The notes beneath the pieces were generated by a model. The model made no database searches and was not told where the DNA came from. It saw only the letters and a list, made by a program, of their open reading frames with translations. From Bacteroidales bacterium (GTDB taxonomy: Bacteria > Bacteroidota > Bacteroidia > Bacteroidales > F082), in the NCBI GenBank assembly GCA_017461665.1, contig JAFTXI010000038.1, positions 1 to 64,000 of the forward strand: a stretch of DNA of 64,000 bases. Reading direction: 5' to 3'. The position numbers and the translations under genes were made by a program. This document shows positions 40,880 through 50,159 of this stretch, one piece after another. Position 1 is the stretch's first letter. Each line of letters opens with the position of its first letter.

Positions 40880-42169
40880 ATGAACAACAAAAATATAGAT
40901 AAGAATCTTTTTATAAATAATAGGAAGAATTTCTCGGAGAGACTTTCTAAAAACTCGATGGCCGTTTTCTGTGCCAATGAAGAGATGCCTCGTAATGGCG
41001 ATCAATTTTATCCTTATCGTCAGCAGTCGGATTTCTTCTATCTTACCGGTATTGATCGCGACTGCGCATACCTTATTATATATCCCGACCATCCGAATCC
41101 GGAGATGCGTGAGATTCTCTTCGTGGAACCTTATAGCGAGATGAAGGTGATATGGCGTGGCGAGATGATTGATTCTAAAGAAGCTGCCAACATCTCAGGC
41201 GCTGCTAAGGTGATGTACAGCGACAGCTTCGAGTCGGTGCTTCAAGACCTCGCTCTCTCCTGCGACACGATTTATCTTAACACTTTCGAGTATCCGAGAT
41301 ATGAATGTGCAGTGACTACAATACAGCAGCGATTCATCAAAGAGATAAAAGAGAAATTCCCTCTGCATAAGTTCGACCGCTCGGCACCTATATTAAACAA
41401 GCTGCGCATGATAAAGTCGCAAGAGGAAATAGAGATAACAAAACAAGCCTGCGACATTACGGCTGAAGCCTTCCGCAGATGTCTGAAAACCGTGAGACCA
41501 AATATCTATGAAAATCAAGTACAAGCTGAGATTGAATATATCTTCAAATATAACGGAGCCAATGGCAACGCCTATCATCCAATTGTCGCTGCAGGAAAGA
41601 ATGCCTGCTGCCTCCATTATTCGGCAAACGATAAAATATTGAAAGACGGCGACTTGATACTCTTCGACATTGGCTGCGAATACAAAAACTATTCTTCCGA
41701 CTTAAGTCGAACAATACCTATCAACGGAAAATTCTCTCCAAGACAGAGAGACTGCTACAACGCGGTGCTTCGTGTCATGAAAGAAATTACTAAATTATAT
41801 AAGGTGGGCGGAACCATCGATGAAGTCAACAGAATGACTTATAAACTGATGGAGCAGGAGATGATAAAACTCGGACTCTTTACAGCAGAAGATGTTAAAA
41901 ACCAAGACTCTGACGCGCCATTGTGTCGTAAATATCTCATGCACGGAATGTCGCATCACATTGGTTTAGATGTTCACGACAGCGTTGACAAATACGAACC
42001 TTTCAAACCCGGAATGATTCTCACCTGTGAGCCTGGAATCTACATCAGAGAAGAAGGTATCGGAATAAGAATAGAAAACGATTTGCTTATTACAGAAGGC
42101 GAACCAATAAATCTTTTCGAAGGACTTCCTATTGAAGTTGAAGAAATTGAAGAAGCGATGAAAAATTAG
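40880..42169 (+). CDS. pepP: Xaa-Pro aminopeptidase (M24), paralogue 1
   Basis: The 429-residue metallopeptidase has an N-terminal creatinase-like domain and a C-terminal pita-bread domain. The five metal ligands are visible: Asp in LFDIG and SSDLSRT, His in MSHHIGLD, Glu in CEPGIYI and Glu in IRIENDLL. It removes N-terminal residues before proline. A second M24 gene lies 1.3 kb downstream, separated only by a broken nuclease gene, so the pair may be a duplication later split by insertion. Confidence 0.93.
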   Translation: MNNKNIDKNLFINNRKNFSERLSKNSMAVFCANEEMPRNGDQFYPYRQQSDFFYLTGIDRDCAYLIIYPDHPNPEMREILFVEPYSEMKVIWRGEMIDSKEAANISGAAKVMYSDSFESVLQDLALSCDTIYLNTFEYPRYECAVTTIQQRFIKEIKEKFPLHKFDRSAPILNKLRMIKSQEEIEITKQACDITAEAFRRCLKTVRPNIYENQVQAEIEYIFKYNGANGNAYHPIVAAGKNACCLHYSANDKILKDGDLILFDIGCEYKNYSSDLSRTIPINGKFSPRQRDCYNAVLRVMKEITKLYKVGGTIDEVNRMTYKLMEQEMIKLGLFTAEDVKNQDSDAPLCRKYLMHGMSHHIGLDVHDSVDKYEPFKPGMILTCEPGIYIREEGIGIRIENDLLITEGEPINLFEGLPIEVEEIEEAMKN

Positions 42170-42172
42170 TAG

Positions 42173-42191
42173 GGACGTATCGCATACGTCC
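42173..42191. repeat. GGACGTATCGCATACGTCC palindrome
   Basis: A 19-base near-perfect palindrome lies just after the aminopeptidase stop. A related GGACGTATGCGATACG unit lies at 34204-34225. Confidence 0.6.
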
Positions 42192-42216
42192 TAAATAAAA
42201 AAAGAATGTGTTCGGT

Positions 42217-42262
42217 AGAGACGCGTCAATGTTACCTTGGAAAATAAACATTGACACGTCTC
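42217..42262. repeat. Dispersed hairpin family A, copy 5 (variant)
   Basis: Arms AGAGACGCGTCAATGTTA and AACATTGACACGTCTC. With the near-identical copy at 43348-43394 it brackets the DUF1016 gene. Confidence 0.75.
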
Positions 42263-42295
42263 AACGAAATAAAAATAATTAAAAATCAAAAAAAT

Positions 42296-43346
42296 ATGAA
42301 ATCAGAACTTGTTTATTTTAAGACAGAAGATCTGTTAGCAGATGCGCGGCAGATTATTGAGGCAACAAAAGAATATGCCTTCCGTTCGGTAAATATTGCC
42401 ATGTTGAAGAGAAACTGGTATTTAGGAAAACGTATCAGTGAAGAAATTTTGAAGGGAGAAAACAGAGCGGAGTATAGTTCTGAAACTATAATTACTTTAT
42501 CAAAACAACTTACTGATATATATGGAAGAGGTTTTGGAAAAAAATAATTTGTACCGGGACTTACAATTTTACAGGCTGTTTCCTGAAATTTTCCCGACAG
42601 TGATGGGAAAATCTGAATTACTGACATGGTCTCATTATGATCTTTTATTTGCTGTTGACAATGAAGAAGCTCGTAATTGGTATGCTCATGAGGCATTTGT
42701 GGAAAGTTGGAGTGTAAGGACGCTCAGGCGCAATATTTCTTCTCAATATTATTTTCGACTTCTGCAATCGCAGAATAAGCAATCAGTGAAACAAGAAATG
42801 CAATGTAAAACAGCAGAATATCAAAAAGATAAATTGGAATTTATAAAAAATCCTGTTGTTGCTGAATTCTTGGGATTAGCTCCAAATCCTGATTTTAATG
42901 AAACGAGACTTGAAACAAGCATTATCACACATTTGCAGAATTTTATGATGGAAATAGGAAAAGGGTTTGCATTTGTCGCTCGTCAGCAGCATATTCATAC
43001 TGATATGGGAGATTATTACATAGATCTCGTTTTTTACAATTACATATTAAAATGTTTTATGCTGATTGATTTAAAGACTGCTCAGATTTCTCATCAGGAT
43101 GTTGGTCAGATGGATATGTATGTGAGAATGTACGATAAGTTAAAAAGAACAGAAGGTGATAATCCTACGATAGGCTTGATTTTATGCTCAGAAACGAGTG
43201 CGGATATGGCACGTTATTCCATTCTTAATGAGAATAAGCAAATTTTTCAAGCAAAATATTTAACATTTCTTCCGACAGAAAATGAATTGAAAAGAGAGGT
43301 AGAACGACAAAAAATGTTATTTTTGTTGCAACAAGAGAAATTATAG
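42296..43346 (+). pseudogene. DUF1016 (YhcG-like) PD-(D/E)XK nuclease, frameshifted
   Basis: Two ORFs cover one protein. The first (42296-42547) encodes the helical N-terminal domain MKSELVYFKTEDLLADARQ to IYGRGFGKK and stops. The second frame continues with NNLYRDLQFYRLFPEIFPTVMGK, WSHYDLLFAV and the C-terminal nuclease fold with DMGDYYIDLVFYNYILKCFMLIDLKT. The break falls at seven As directly before TAA (42537-42546). Adding one A, or -1 slippage, restores the frame. It may be a real mutation, an assembly error or slippage. The gene is bracketed by two near-identical palindromes, suggesting insertion as a unit. Confidence 0.82.
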
Positions 43347-43347
43347 T

Positions 43348-43394
43348 AGAGACGCGTCAATGTTATCTTAAAAAATAAAACATTGACACGTCTC
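43348..43394. repeat. Dispersed hairpin family A, copy 6 (variant)
   Basis: Arms AGAGACGCGTCAATGTTA and ACATTGACACGTCTC. It shares the CAATGTTA inner arm with copy 5, unlike the CAATTACA of other copies. Confidence 0.75.
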
Positions 43395-43428
43395 AACGAA
43401 ATAGAAATTAATTTAAAATTTTAATATT

Positions 43429-44850
43429 ATGTTTTCAAAAGAAGTTTTTGCGAGCCGTCGCGCCGCTTTATTGAAATCGGGTCTTAAGGGAATAGCTTTC
43501 TTCCCTGCTAACGATGAGGCTTCCCTCAATTATCCCGACAATACTTATCGCTATCGCCAAGATAGTAACTTTGCTTATTTCTTCGGTCTCGACACCCCTG
43601 ACCTTATCGGTGTCATCGACTTTGAGTCGGGCGAAGAGATTCTCTTTGGAAGAGAGATAACAATCGACGACATCATCTGGTGTGGCAACCTTCCTTCTCT
43701 CACTGAACAAGGTGAGATGATTGCTGTGAGACAAACTCGCGACATCAACACTTTCGGCGAATATCTTCGTGATGCCATCGCTAAAGGAAGACAAATTCAC
43801 ATCCTTCCTCCTTATCGCGGCGACATGAAGATTAAACTCGCTAAATTGTTCAACACCGACATCGAAAGCGTTTCTAAATATGTAAGTCAAGAGCTTATTG
43901 AACAAGTCGTTAGACTTCGTGAGATAAAATCTGATGTCGAGATTGAAGATATGGAGAAGGCTGCTAACACTGCATATTTCATGCACACCACAGCGATGAA
44001 GATGTGTAAGCCAGGCGTTATCGAACAAGAAATCGCCGGCGCTGTCGAAGGCATAGCAATATCAAATGGCTACGGAGTATCGTTCCCTGTGATACTCAGC
44101 GTCGATGGTCAGACTCTTCACAACCACGGACATAATAACGTTCTTCAAGAAGGCAGAATGATGGTCTGTGACGCAGGTGCCGAGACAAAAAATTATTATG
44201 CTTCCGACTTCACGCGTACAATCCCTGTAGGTGGCAAGTTTAATGCTCGTCAAAGCGATATTTATAATATTGTGTTGAAAGCTAATATGGAAGTCATCAA
44301 TCATACCCGTCCTTTCAACAGATATTTCGATATGCATGTCTTGGCATGTCGTACTATCATCGAAGGATTGAATGCCATTGGTTTGATGAAAGGTAGCGTT
44401 GACGATGCCCTTGCAGCAGGTGCTCATTATCTCTTCATGCCTCACGGACTCGGTCACGCTCTCGGCATGGATGTTCACGATATGGAAGGTCTTGGTGAGA
44501 ATAATGTTGGCTACGATATTGAAACACCGCGTTCTACAAAAGAAGGATTCCGCGGATTACGCTGCGGCAAGGTTCTTAAACCAGGAATGGTCGTCACCGA
44601 TGAACCTGGAATCTACTTCATCCCAACATTGATTGATATTTGGAAAGCTGAAGGTAAACACAAAGAATTTATCAATTACGACAAGGTTGAGACGTTCAAA
44701 GACTTCGGTGGAATCCGTATAGAAGACGATTTATTGATTACCAACGAAGGTAACAGAGTTCTTGGACGCCCGATACCAAAGACAGTGGCAGAAGTAGAAG
44801 CCTGCTGCGCCGAAGGTAAAGAATGGATGCGAATACCAGGGATAATATGA
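43429..44850 (+). CDS. Xaa-Pro aminopeptidase (M24), paralogue 2
   Basis: The 473-residue M24 metallopeptidase has the N-terminal aminopeptidase P domain (YRYRQDSNFAYFFGLDTPDLIGV). The metal ligands lie in CDAGAETKNYYASDFTRTIP, HGLGHALGMDVHDME, DEPGIYF and GIRIEDDLLIT. It is longer than the paralogue at 40880, with an insertion before the last ligand Glu. The function is release of N-terminal residues preceding proline. Confidence 0.92.
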   Translation: MFSKEVFASRRAALLKSGLKGIAFFPANDEASLNYPDNTYRYRQDSNFAYFFGLDTPDLIGVIDFESGEEILFGREITIDDIIWCGNLPSLTEQGEMIAVRQTRDINTFGEYLRDAIAKGRQIHILPPYRGDMKIKLAKLFNTDIESVSKYVSQELIEQVVRLREIKSDVEIEDMEKAANTAYFMHTTAMKMCKPGVIEQEIAGAVEGIAISNGYGVSFPVILSVDGQTLHNHGHNNVLQEGRMMVCDAGAETKNYYASDFTRTIPVGGKFNARQSDIYNIVLKANMEVINHTRPFNRYFDMHVLACRTIIEGLNAIGLMKGSVDDALAAGAHYLFMPHGLGHALGMDVHDMEGLGENNVGYDIETPRSTKEGFRGLRCGKVLKPGMVVTDEPGIYFIPTLIDIWKAEGKHKEFINYDKVETFKDFGGIRIEDDLLITNEGNRVLGRPIPKTVAEVEACCAEGKEWMRIPGII

Positions 44851-44884
44851 GACTATAAGTATATGAGACAATGAGTCTATAAGT

Positions 44885-44938
44885 AGAGACGCGTCAATTA
44901 CACTAATAAAAAATAAACAATATGTAATTGACACGTCT
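44885..44938. repeat. Dispersed hairpin family A, copy 7
   Basis: Arms AGAGACGCGTCAATTACAC and TGTAATTGACACGTCT followed by eight Ts, placed as a terminator for the aminopeptidase. Confidence 0.75.
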
Positions 44939-44974
44939 TTTTTTTCTGTCACCGAGTCTATGGGTTCTGAAGTT

Positions 44975-45604
44975 TTAATGAAATCTCTCTTCTCCAATTG
45001 TCGTTTCTGGACCGTGTCCACAGTAGCATATTGTCTCATCAGGCAGTTGGAATAATTCGTTTTCCAAGCTCTCGACTATTTCTTTGTAGGATCCGCCAGG
45101 AAGGTCGGTACGACCGATACCTCTTCTGAATAATGTGTCGCCAGTGATGACAAAATCTTGCTTCTCACAATAGAAACAGCAGCTGCCTTTAGCGTGTCCC
45201 GGCGTGAAGATGACCTCTAACTCGTCCTCTCCAATATTTATTATTTGATTATTGAATAATTCAATAGTTGGGTACAAAGTTTCTTCTTTTTTATAGTCGA
45301 TTCCGAAGGCCGCTGCGTATGAAAATGCCGTCTTGTAATACATCTCTCCATCAGGGTGAGAAGCCAATGGAATACCGTATTTTTTAGCTGTTGAATAGTT
45401 GCCTAAGATATGGTCGATATGACCGTGAGTGTTTAAAATCATGATAGGTTTCAATTGATTCTTTTCAATATAATCAAATAAAATATTATCTTCTTTGATA
45501 TTATGATTTCCTGGATCTACAATGACACATTCCTTTGATTCATTGTAAATTACAAAGGTATTAACACATATAGGATTAAAAACAAAATACTTAATAGTTA
45601 ACAT
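44975..45604 (-). CDS. MBL-fold metallo-hydrolase, glyoxalase II-like
   Basis: The 209-residue protein has the metallo-beta-lactamase fold motif THGHIDH, a later His in FTPGHAKGSCCF, Asp in ITGDTLFRRGIGRTDLPGG and a terminal His in CYCGHGPETTIGEE. These are the Zn/Fe ligands of the glyoxalase II-type hydrolase branch. The substrate, probably a thioester, cannot be fixed. It is divergent from the ribonucleotide reductase gene. Confidence 0.88.
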   Translation of the reverse strand: MLTIKYFVFNPICVNTFVIYNESKECVIVDPGNHNIKEDNILFDYIEKNQLKPIMILNTHGHIDHILGNYSTAKKYGIPLASHPDGEMYYKTAFSYAAAFGIDYKKEETLYPTIELFNNQIINIGEDELEVIFTPGHAKGSCCFYCEKQDFVITGDTLFRRGIGRTDLPGGSYKEIVESLENELFQLPDETICYCGHGPETTIGEERFH

Positions 45605-45686
45605 ATTCTAATATTTTTTTAAGGACATAAATTTATGAAATCTCTATGAACAAATTAAACGCCAAAGCAAATTTTTTGAGAAGAAA

Positions 45687-45710
45687 TTATCAACAATTTT
45701 CTGTTGATAA
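45687..45710. promoter_or_regulatory. TTATCAACA inverted repeat upstream of class II RNR
   Basis: Perfect 9-base arms TTATCAACA and TGTTGATAA with a 6-base spacer lie about 130 bases before the RNR start. Each arm is one base from the DnaA box TTATCCACA. It may be an operator or a hairpin in the leader; no riboswitch fold could be recognised in 45605-45837. Confidence 0.4.
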
Positions 45711-45837
45711 AAATACGAAAAATCAGTGACATTTTTTGTTGCTAACATCTTTCTCTTTTTATAATTTAGCAGACTGAAAATCGGCAGCTGGGATGATAGC
45801 TTTATTTTAATATAATCTGTTTAAAATCAATAATAAA

Positions 45838-48561
45838 ATGGCAAAGAAGCGTGCAACGAAAATGCAGGATTTATTTTCAATTATGGAGATTGAGAGTAAT
45901 AACGTTGAGAACGAAAAATATCAGGACGCAGTTTTGACAGATTATAGTGAAAAAAACAATTCTACCCAAGAGCAGGTTTTAGACGACACCTTTATTAATA
46001 TAGAAGATAAAACTGACAAAATGGAGCAAAAAGAATACAAGATTTATTCGGCAGAAGAAGTAAAAGATGCGACAATAAAATATTTTGGCGGCGACCAGTT
46101 GGCTGCTGACGTATGGACGAATAAATACGCCTTGAAAGACAGCGATGGTAATATTTTCGAGTTGACACCCGACGATATGCATCATCGTATCGCTTCTGAA
46201 ATTGCTCGTATCGAGAATAGATATGCTAATCCGATGTCGGAAGAGGAAATATATGAGGTTCTTAAAAACTTCAGATATATAGTTCCTCAAGGAAGCCCGA
46301 TGGCTGGCATTGGCAACAACTTCCAGATTTCTTCATTGTCAAATTGTTTCGTCATCGGTACCGATGGAAGCTCAGACTCGTACGGTGCCATCATGAAGAT
46401 TGACCAAGAACAGGTTCAGCTCATGAAACGTCGCGGTGGCGTCGGTCACGACCTTTCTCATATCCGCCCTGCCGGTAGTCCTGTGAAAAACTGCGCTCTC
46501 ACTTCTACAGGCGTGGTGCCTTTCATGGAACGCTATTCCAACTCCACTAAAGAAGTGGCTCAAGATGGACGTCGCGGCGCCTTGATGATGAGTATCAGCA
46601 TCAACCACCCTGATTCAGAGAACTTCATCGACTCTAAGATGGAACAAGGTCGTATCACAAACGCCAACGTCTCCGTCCGTATCAGCGACGACTTCATGAA
46701 AGCCGTTAAAGAAGGCAAACCCTTCGTACAGAAATATCCTGTCGATTCCGACACTCCAAGATATACCAAAGAGATAGACGCTAAAAAATTGTGGGACAAG
46801 ATTATCCACAACGCATGGCAGTCGGCTGAGCCCGGTGTTCTCTTCTGGGATACAATAACACGCGAGTCAATCCCGGATTGTTATGCCGACTTAGGATTCA
46901 AGACGTTAAGTACAAATCCTTGTGGCGAGATTCCGTTATGTGCTTATGATAGCTGTCGTCTTCTCGCCATGAACCTTTACAGTTATGTGGAAAATCCTTT
47001 CACTGCAAAGGCTCGCTTCAATGCAGAGCTCTTCTCGAAACATGTTGCTATCGCTCAGAGAATCATGGACGACATCATCGACCTTGAAATAGAAAAGATT
47101 GACGCTATACTCGAGAAAGTTTATTCTGACCCTGAGAACGATGATGTCAAGAGATGTGAAGTTGACCTCTGGAAAAACATACGCAGAAAAGCCCTTCAAG
47201 GTCGTCGTACCGGTATCGGTATCACAGCCGAAGGCGATATGCTCGCTGCTCTCGGAAAACGTTACGCCTCCGATGAAGCTATCGAGTTCTCTACATCAGT
47301 ACAGAAACTCCTTGCTTACGAAGCTTATAAGTCATCTGTCAATCTCGCTAAAGAACGCGGAGCATTCGAGATATACGATGCTAAACGCGAAGAGAATAAT
47401 CCTTTCATCAACAGACTTCGCGAGATGGATGAAAGCTTCTATCAAGATATGGTGAAATATGGTCGTCGTAACATAGCAATGCTTACCATTGCTCCTACAG
47501 GAACTGTAAGTATTTGTACACAAACGACATCTGGTATCGAGCCTGTCTTCATGGTTTCTTATAAACGCCGTCGTAAGGTAAATCCTAACGACAAAAACGC
47601 AAAGGTCTCATTCACCGACCAAGAAGGAAATGCCTTCGAAGAATATAACGTGTTCCACCCTAAGTTCATTACATGGTTGGAAGTGAACGGATATAATGTC
47701 GAAGAAGTCAAGAACTACAACGATGAGAAACTTCAAGAGGTAATCAATAAATCACCTTATTATAAAGCCACAGCTAACGACATCGACTGGGTCAGCAAGG
47801 TTAAGATGCAAGGTGAGATGCAGAAATGGGTTGACCACTCCATCAGCGTCACTGTCAATATCCCTGCAGAGACAACAGAAGAGTTGGTAAGTCAGATTTA
47901 CTTAACAGCTTGGGAATGTGGTTGCAAGGGAATGACAATATATCGCGACGGATCTCGTACAGGTGTGCTCGTATCTAATAAAAAAGAAGAGAAGAAGCAT
48001 GTGGAAAACGACATCATTGAGACACATTCGCCAGTTCGTCCTAAGACACTCGAATGCGATGTGGTACGTTTCCAAAACAACTACGAGAAATGGATTGCTT
48101 TTGTTGGAAAAATCAACAACAAACCTTACGAGATTTTCCTCGGTAAGCAAGATGAGTTCTATCTGCCTCCTTTCGTTGAGACAGCTTGGGTTACAAAGAA
48201 CAGAGATGAAGACGGAAAATCAAGATACGATTTACAGTTCTTAGATAAACAAGGATATAAGGTTACGATTGAAGGATTGTCGCGTTCATTCAGCCCTGAG
48301 TTCTGGAACTATGCGAAACTTATCTCAGGTATCTTGCGCCACGGAATGCCAATCACCAATGTCGTCACTTTGATTCAGAACTTGAGTGTCGATGAAGATA
48401 ATATCAATGCTTGGAAAAACGGTATAGCCCGTGCTTTGAAACGTTATATCCCTGACGGAACAAAAGTAGATAAGGAAGTTTGTCCTACTTGCGGTGATGC
48501 TTTAGTCTATGAAGACGGATGCAAGCACTGCAAGAACTGTGGATATTCCAAGTGCGGTTGA
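45838..48561 (+). CDS. nrdJ: Adenosylcobalamin-dependent (class II) ribonucleotide reductase
   Basis: The 907-residue enzyme makes deoxyribonucleotides without oxygen, using vitamin B12. The core has SLSNCFVIG, the nucleotide-binding RRGGVGHDLSHIRPAGS, the active-site NPCGEIPLCAYDSCRL and the substrate loop IAPTGTVSICTQTTSGIEP. The C-terminus ends with a cysteine-rich CPTCGDALVYEDGCKHCKNC-type tail for re-reduction. The N-terminal 60 residues are non-conserved and polar. It agrees with an anaerobic life. No B12 synthesis gene is in the window. Confidence 0.93.
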   Translation: MAKKRATKMQDLFSIMEIESNNVENEKYQDAVLTDYSEKNNSTQEQVLDDTFINIEDKTDKMEQKEYKIYSAEEVKDATIKYFGGDQLAADVWTNKYALKDSDGNIFELTPDDMHHRIASEIARIENRYANPMSEEEIYEVLKNFRYIVPQGSPMAGIGNNFQISSLSNCFVIGTDGSSDSYGAIMKIDQEQVQLMKRRGGVGHDLSHIRPAGSPVKNCALTSTGVVPFMERYSNSTKEVAQDGRRGALMMSISINHPDSENFIDSKMEQGRITNANVSVRISDDFMKAVKEGKPFVQKYPVDSDTPRYTKEIDAKKLWDKIIHNAWQSAEPGVLFWDTITRESIPDCYADLGFKTLSTNPCGEIPLCAYDSCRLLAMNLYSYVENPFTAKARFNAELFSKHVAIAQRIMDDIIDLEIEKIDAILEKVYSDPENDDVKRCEVDLWKNIRRKALQGRRTGIGITAEGDMLAALGKRYASDEAIEFSTSVQKLLAYEAYKSSVNLAKERGAFEIYDAKREENNPFINRLREMDESFYQDMVKYGRRNIAMLTIAPTGTVSICTQTTSGIEPVFMVSYKRRRKVNPNDKNAKVSFTDQEGNAFEEYNVFHPKFITWLEVNGYNVEEVKNYNDEKLQEVINKSPYYKATANDIDWVSKVKMQGEMQKWVDHSISVTVNIPAETTEELVSQIYLTAWECGCKGMTIYRDGSRTGVLVSNKKEEKKHVENDIIETHSPVRPKTLECDVVRFQNNYEKWIAFVGKINNKPYEIFLGKQDEFYLPPFVETAWVTKNRDEDGKSRYDLQFLDKQGYKVTIEGLSRSFSPEFWNYAKLISGILRHGMPITNVVTLIQNLSVDEDNINAWKNGIARALKRYIPDGTKVDKEVCPTCGDALVYEDGCKHCKNCGYSKCG

Positions 48562-48567
48562 TGAAGT

Positions 48568-50100
48568 TTATTTTCCCCAACTCTCTCTGTCTAAGCTTCT
48601 GTATTGAATAGCTTCAGCGAGATGTTCTGTCTTTATATTATCAGAATCGTCGAGGTCGGCTATTGTGCGTGCCACTTTTAATATTCTGTCGTAAGCGCGA
48701 GCCGACAAGTTTAGTCGATCCATTGCGCCTTTCAATAGCTTGTAACATTCGTCATCGAGAGCGCAATATTTTTGTATCAGTTTGGAATTCATCTGCGCGT
48801 TGGAATGTATGTTAGGAATATCCGCAAAACGTTCAGTTTGTATCTTACGTGCTTTTATCACTCTTGCCCTAACATCTTTGCTTTGCTCTCCAGTATTCTT
48901 TTTCGATAGTTCCTCGAAGGGTACAGGCACCACCTCTATATGAAGGTCTATTCTATCTAATAAAGGACCTGATATTCTGTTGAGATATTTCTCCACAGTG
49001 CCAGGAAGACAAGTACACTCTTGCGTAGGATGATTGTAATACCCACAAGGACAAGGATTCATAGCAGCGACGAGCATGAAGTTTGCCGGGAATTCTATGG
49101 TCTGCTTCGCACGCGCTATTGTTACCAATCTGTCTTCCATAGGTTGACGCAGCACCTCTAAGACGTTGCGTTTAAACTCGGGGAGCTCGTCTAAGAATAG
49201 CACGCCGTTGTGGGCTAGCGAGATCTCTCCGGGCTGAGGATAAGCACCACCTCCAACAAGCCCTACGTATGAAGTGGTATGATGAGGACTTCTGAAAGGT
49301 CGCGTCTTTAACAACGATAATCCGTCACCAACGAGACCAACTACAGAATGAATCTTGGTCGTCTCTAAAGCTTCCTTCAATGTCATAGGTGGCATAATAG
49401 TCGGCAGTCGTTTGGCGAGCATCGTCTTGCCACTCCCAGGACTGCCAATAAGAATGATATTGTGTGATCCTGCAGCCGACACCTCCAACGCACGCTTGAT
49501 GTTTTCCTGTCCCTTGACATCGGCAAAATCGAAAGCATAAACGTCTTCAATATCTTCTTCATATCTCGCAATCTCAACGGGTCGTAAGTCTGATGCTCCA
49601 TTCAAAAAGGAAATCACTTCCATGATATTGTTAACACCATAAACATCGATGTCTTCTACGACGGCGGCTTCTTTGGCATTCGACATTGGCAATATGATTC
49701 CCTTAAACCCGTCCTGCATGGCTCTTATCGCGATAGGTAAGACGCCTCTGATAGGATTGAGACTGCCATCCAACGACAATTCTCCCATAATAACATATCT
49801 GTCAAGAAGTTCAATGCTGACTTGTTCCGACGCAGCCAATATAGCAATCGCAATGGGAAGATCGTAAGATGAGCCTTCCTTTCTAATATCGGCAGGAGCC
49901 ATATTAATTGTAATTTTCTTCTTGGGATATTTTAAACCGTTGTTGTTCAGCGCCGCTTCTATCCTCTGCTGACTCTCCTTCACTGCACTATCAGGTAATC
50001 CAACAAGAAAAAATTGCACACCCCTGTCAATATTGACTTCGATAGTTACAGTGATAGCTTCAATGCCATTCAAGGCACTTCCAAAGGTTTTTACTAACAT
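48568..50100 (-). CDS. yifB: YifB family Mg-chelatase-like AAA ATPase (ComM-like)
   Basis: The 510-residue protein has an N-terminal Lon-protease-like domain, an AAA domain with Walker A in GSPGSGKTMLAKRLP and Walker B near GVLFLDELPEF, and a C-terminal helical Mg-chelatase domain. A Cys-rich insert (NPCPCGYYNHPTQECTCLP) is typical. The family includes ComM, a helicase that promotes branch migration during natural transformation. The gene converges on the RNR gene with a 6-base gap. Confidence 0.92.
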   Translation of the reverse strand: MLVKTFGSALNGIEAITVTIEVNIDRGVQFFLVGLPDSAVKESQQRIEAALNNNGLKYPKKKITINMAPADIRKEGSSYDLPIAIAILAASEQVSIELLDRYVIMGELSLDGSLNPIRGVLPIAIRAMQDGFKGIILPMSNAKEAAVVEDIDVYGVNNIMEVISFLNGASDLRPVEIARYEEDIEDVYAFDFADVKGQENIKRALEVSAAGSHNIILIGSPGSGKTMLAKRLPTIMPPMTLKEALETTKIHSVVGLVGDGLSLLKTRPFRSPHHTTSYVGLVGGGAYPQPGEISLAHNGVLFLDELPEFKRNVLEVLRQPMEDRLVTIARAKQTIEFPANFMLVAAMNPCPCGYYNHPTQECTCLPGTVEKYLNRISGPLLDRIDLHIEVVPVPFEELSKKNTGEQSKDVRARVIKARKIQTERFADIPNIHSNAQMNSKLIQKYCALDDECYKLLKGAMDRLNLSARAYDRILKVARTIADLDDSDNIKTEHLAEAIQYRSLDRESWGK

Positions 50101-50159
50101 AATAAATTGGTTTAAGGTTTAAAGTTAATATAAATAATTGTCAATTGTACATTGTCAAA

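Noticed and set aside
42537..42546. Programmed -1 frameshift in the DUF1016 gene
   Set aside because: The slippery heptamer is perfect, but I know of no DUF1016 gene using frameshifting and see no clear downstream stimulator. An indel or assembly error is the simpler reading.
45687..45710. Replication origin near the TTATCAACA pair
   Set aside because: Only two imperfect DnaA-like boxes are present, and no dnaA or dnaN gene is nearby.
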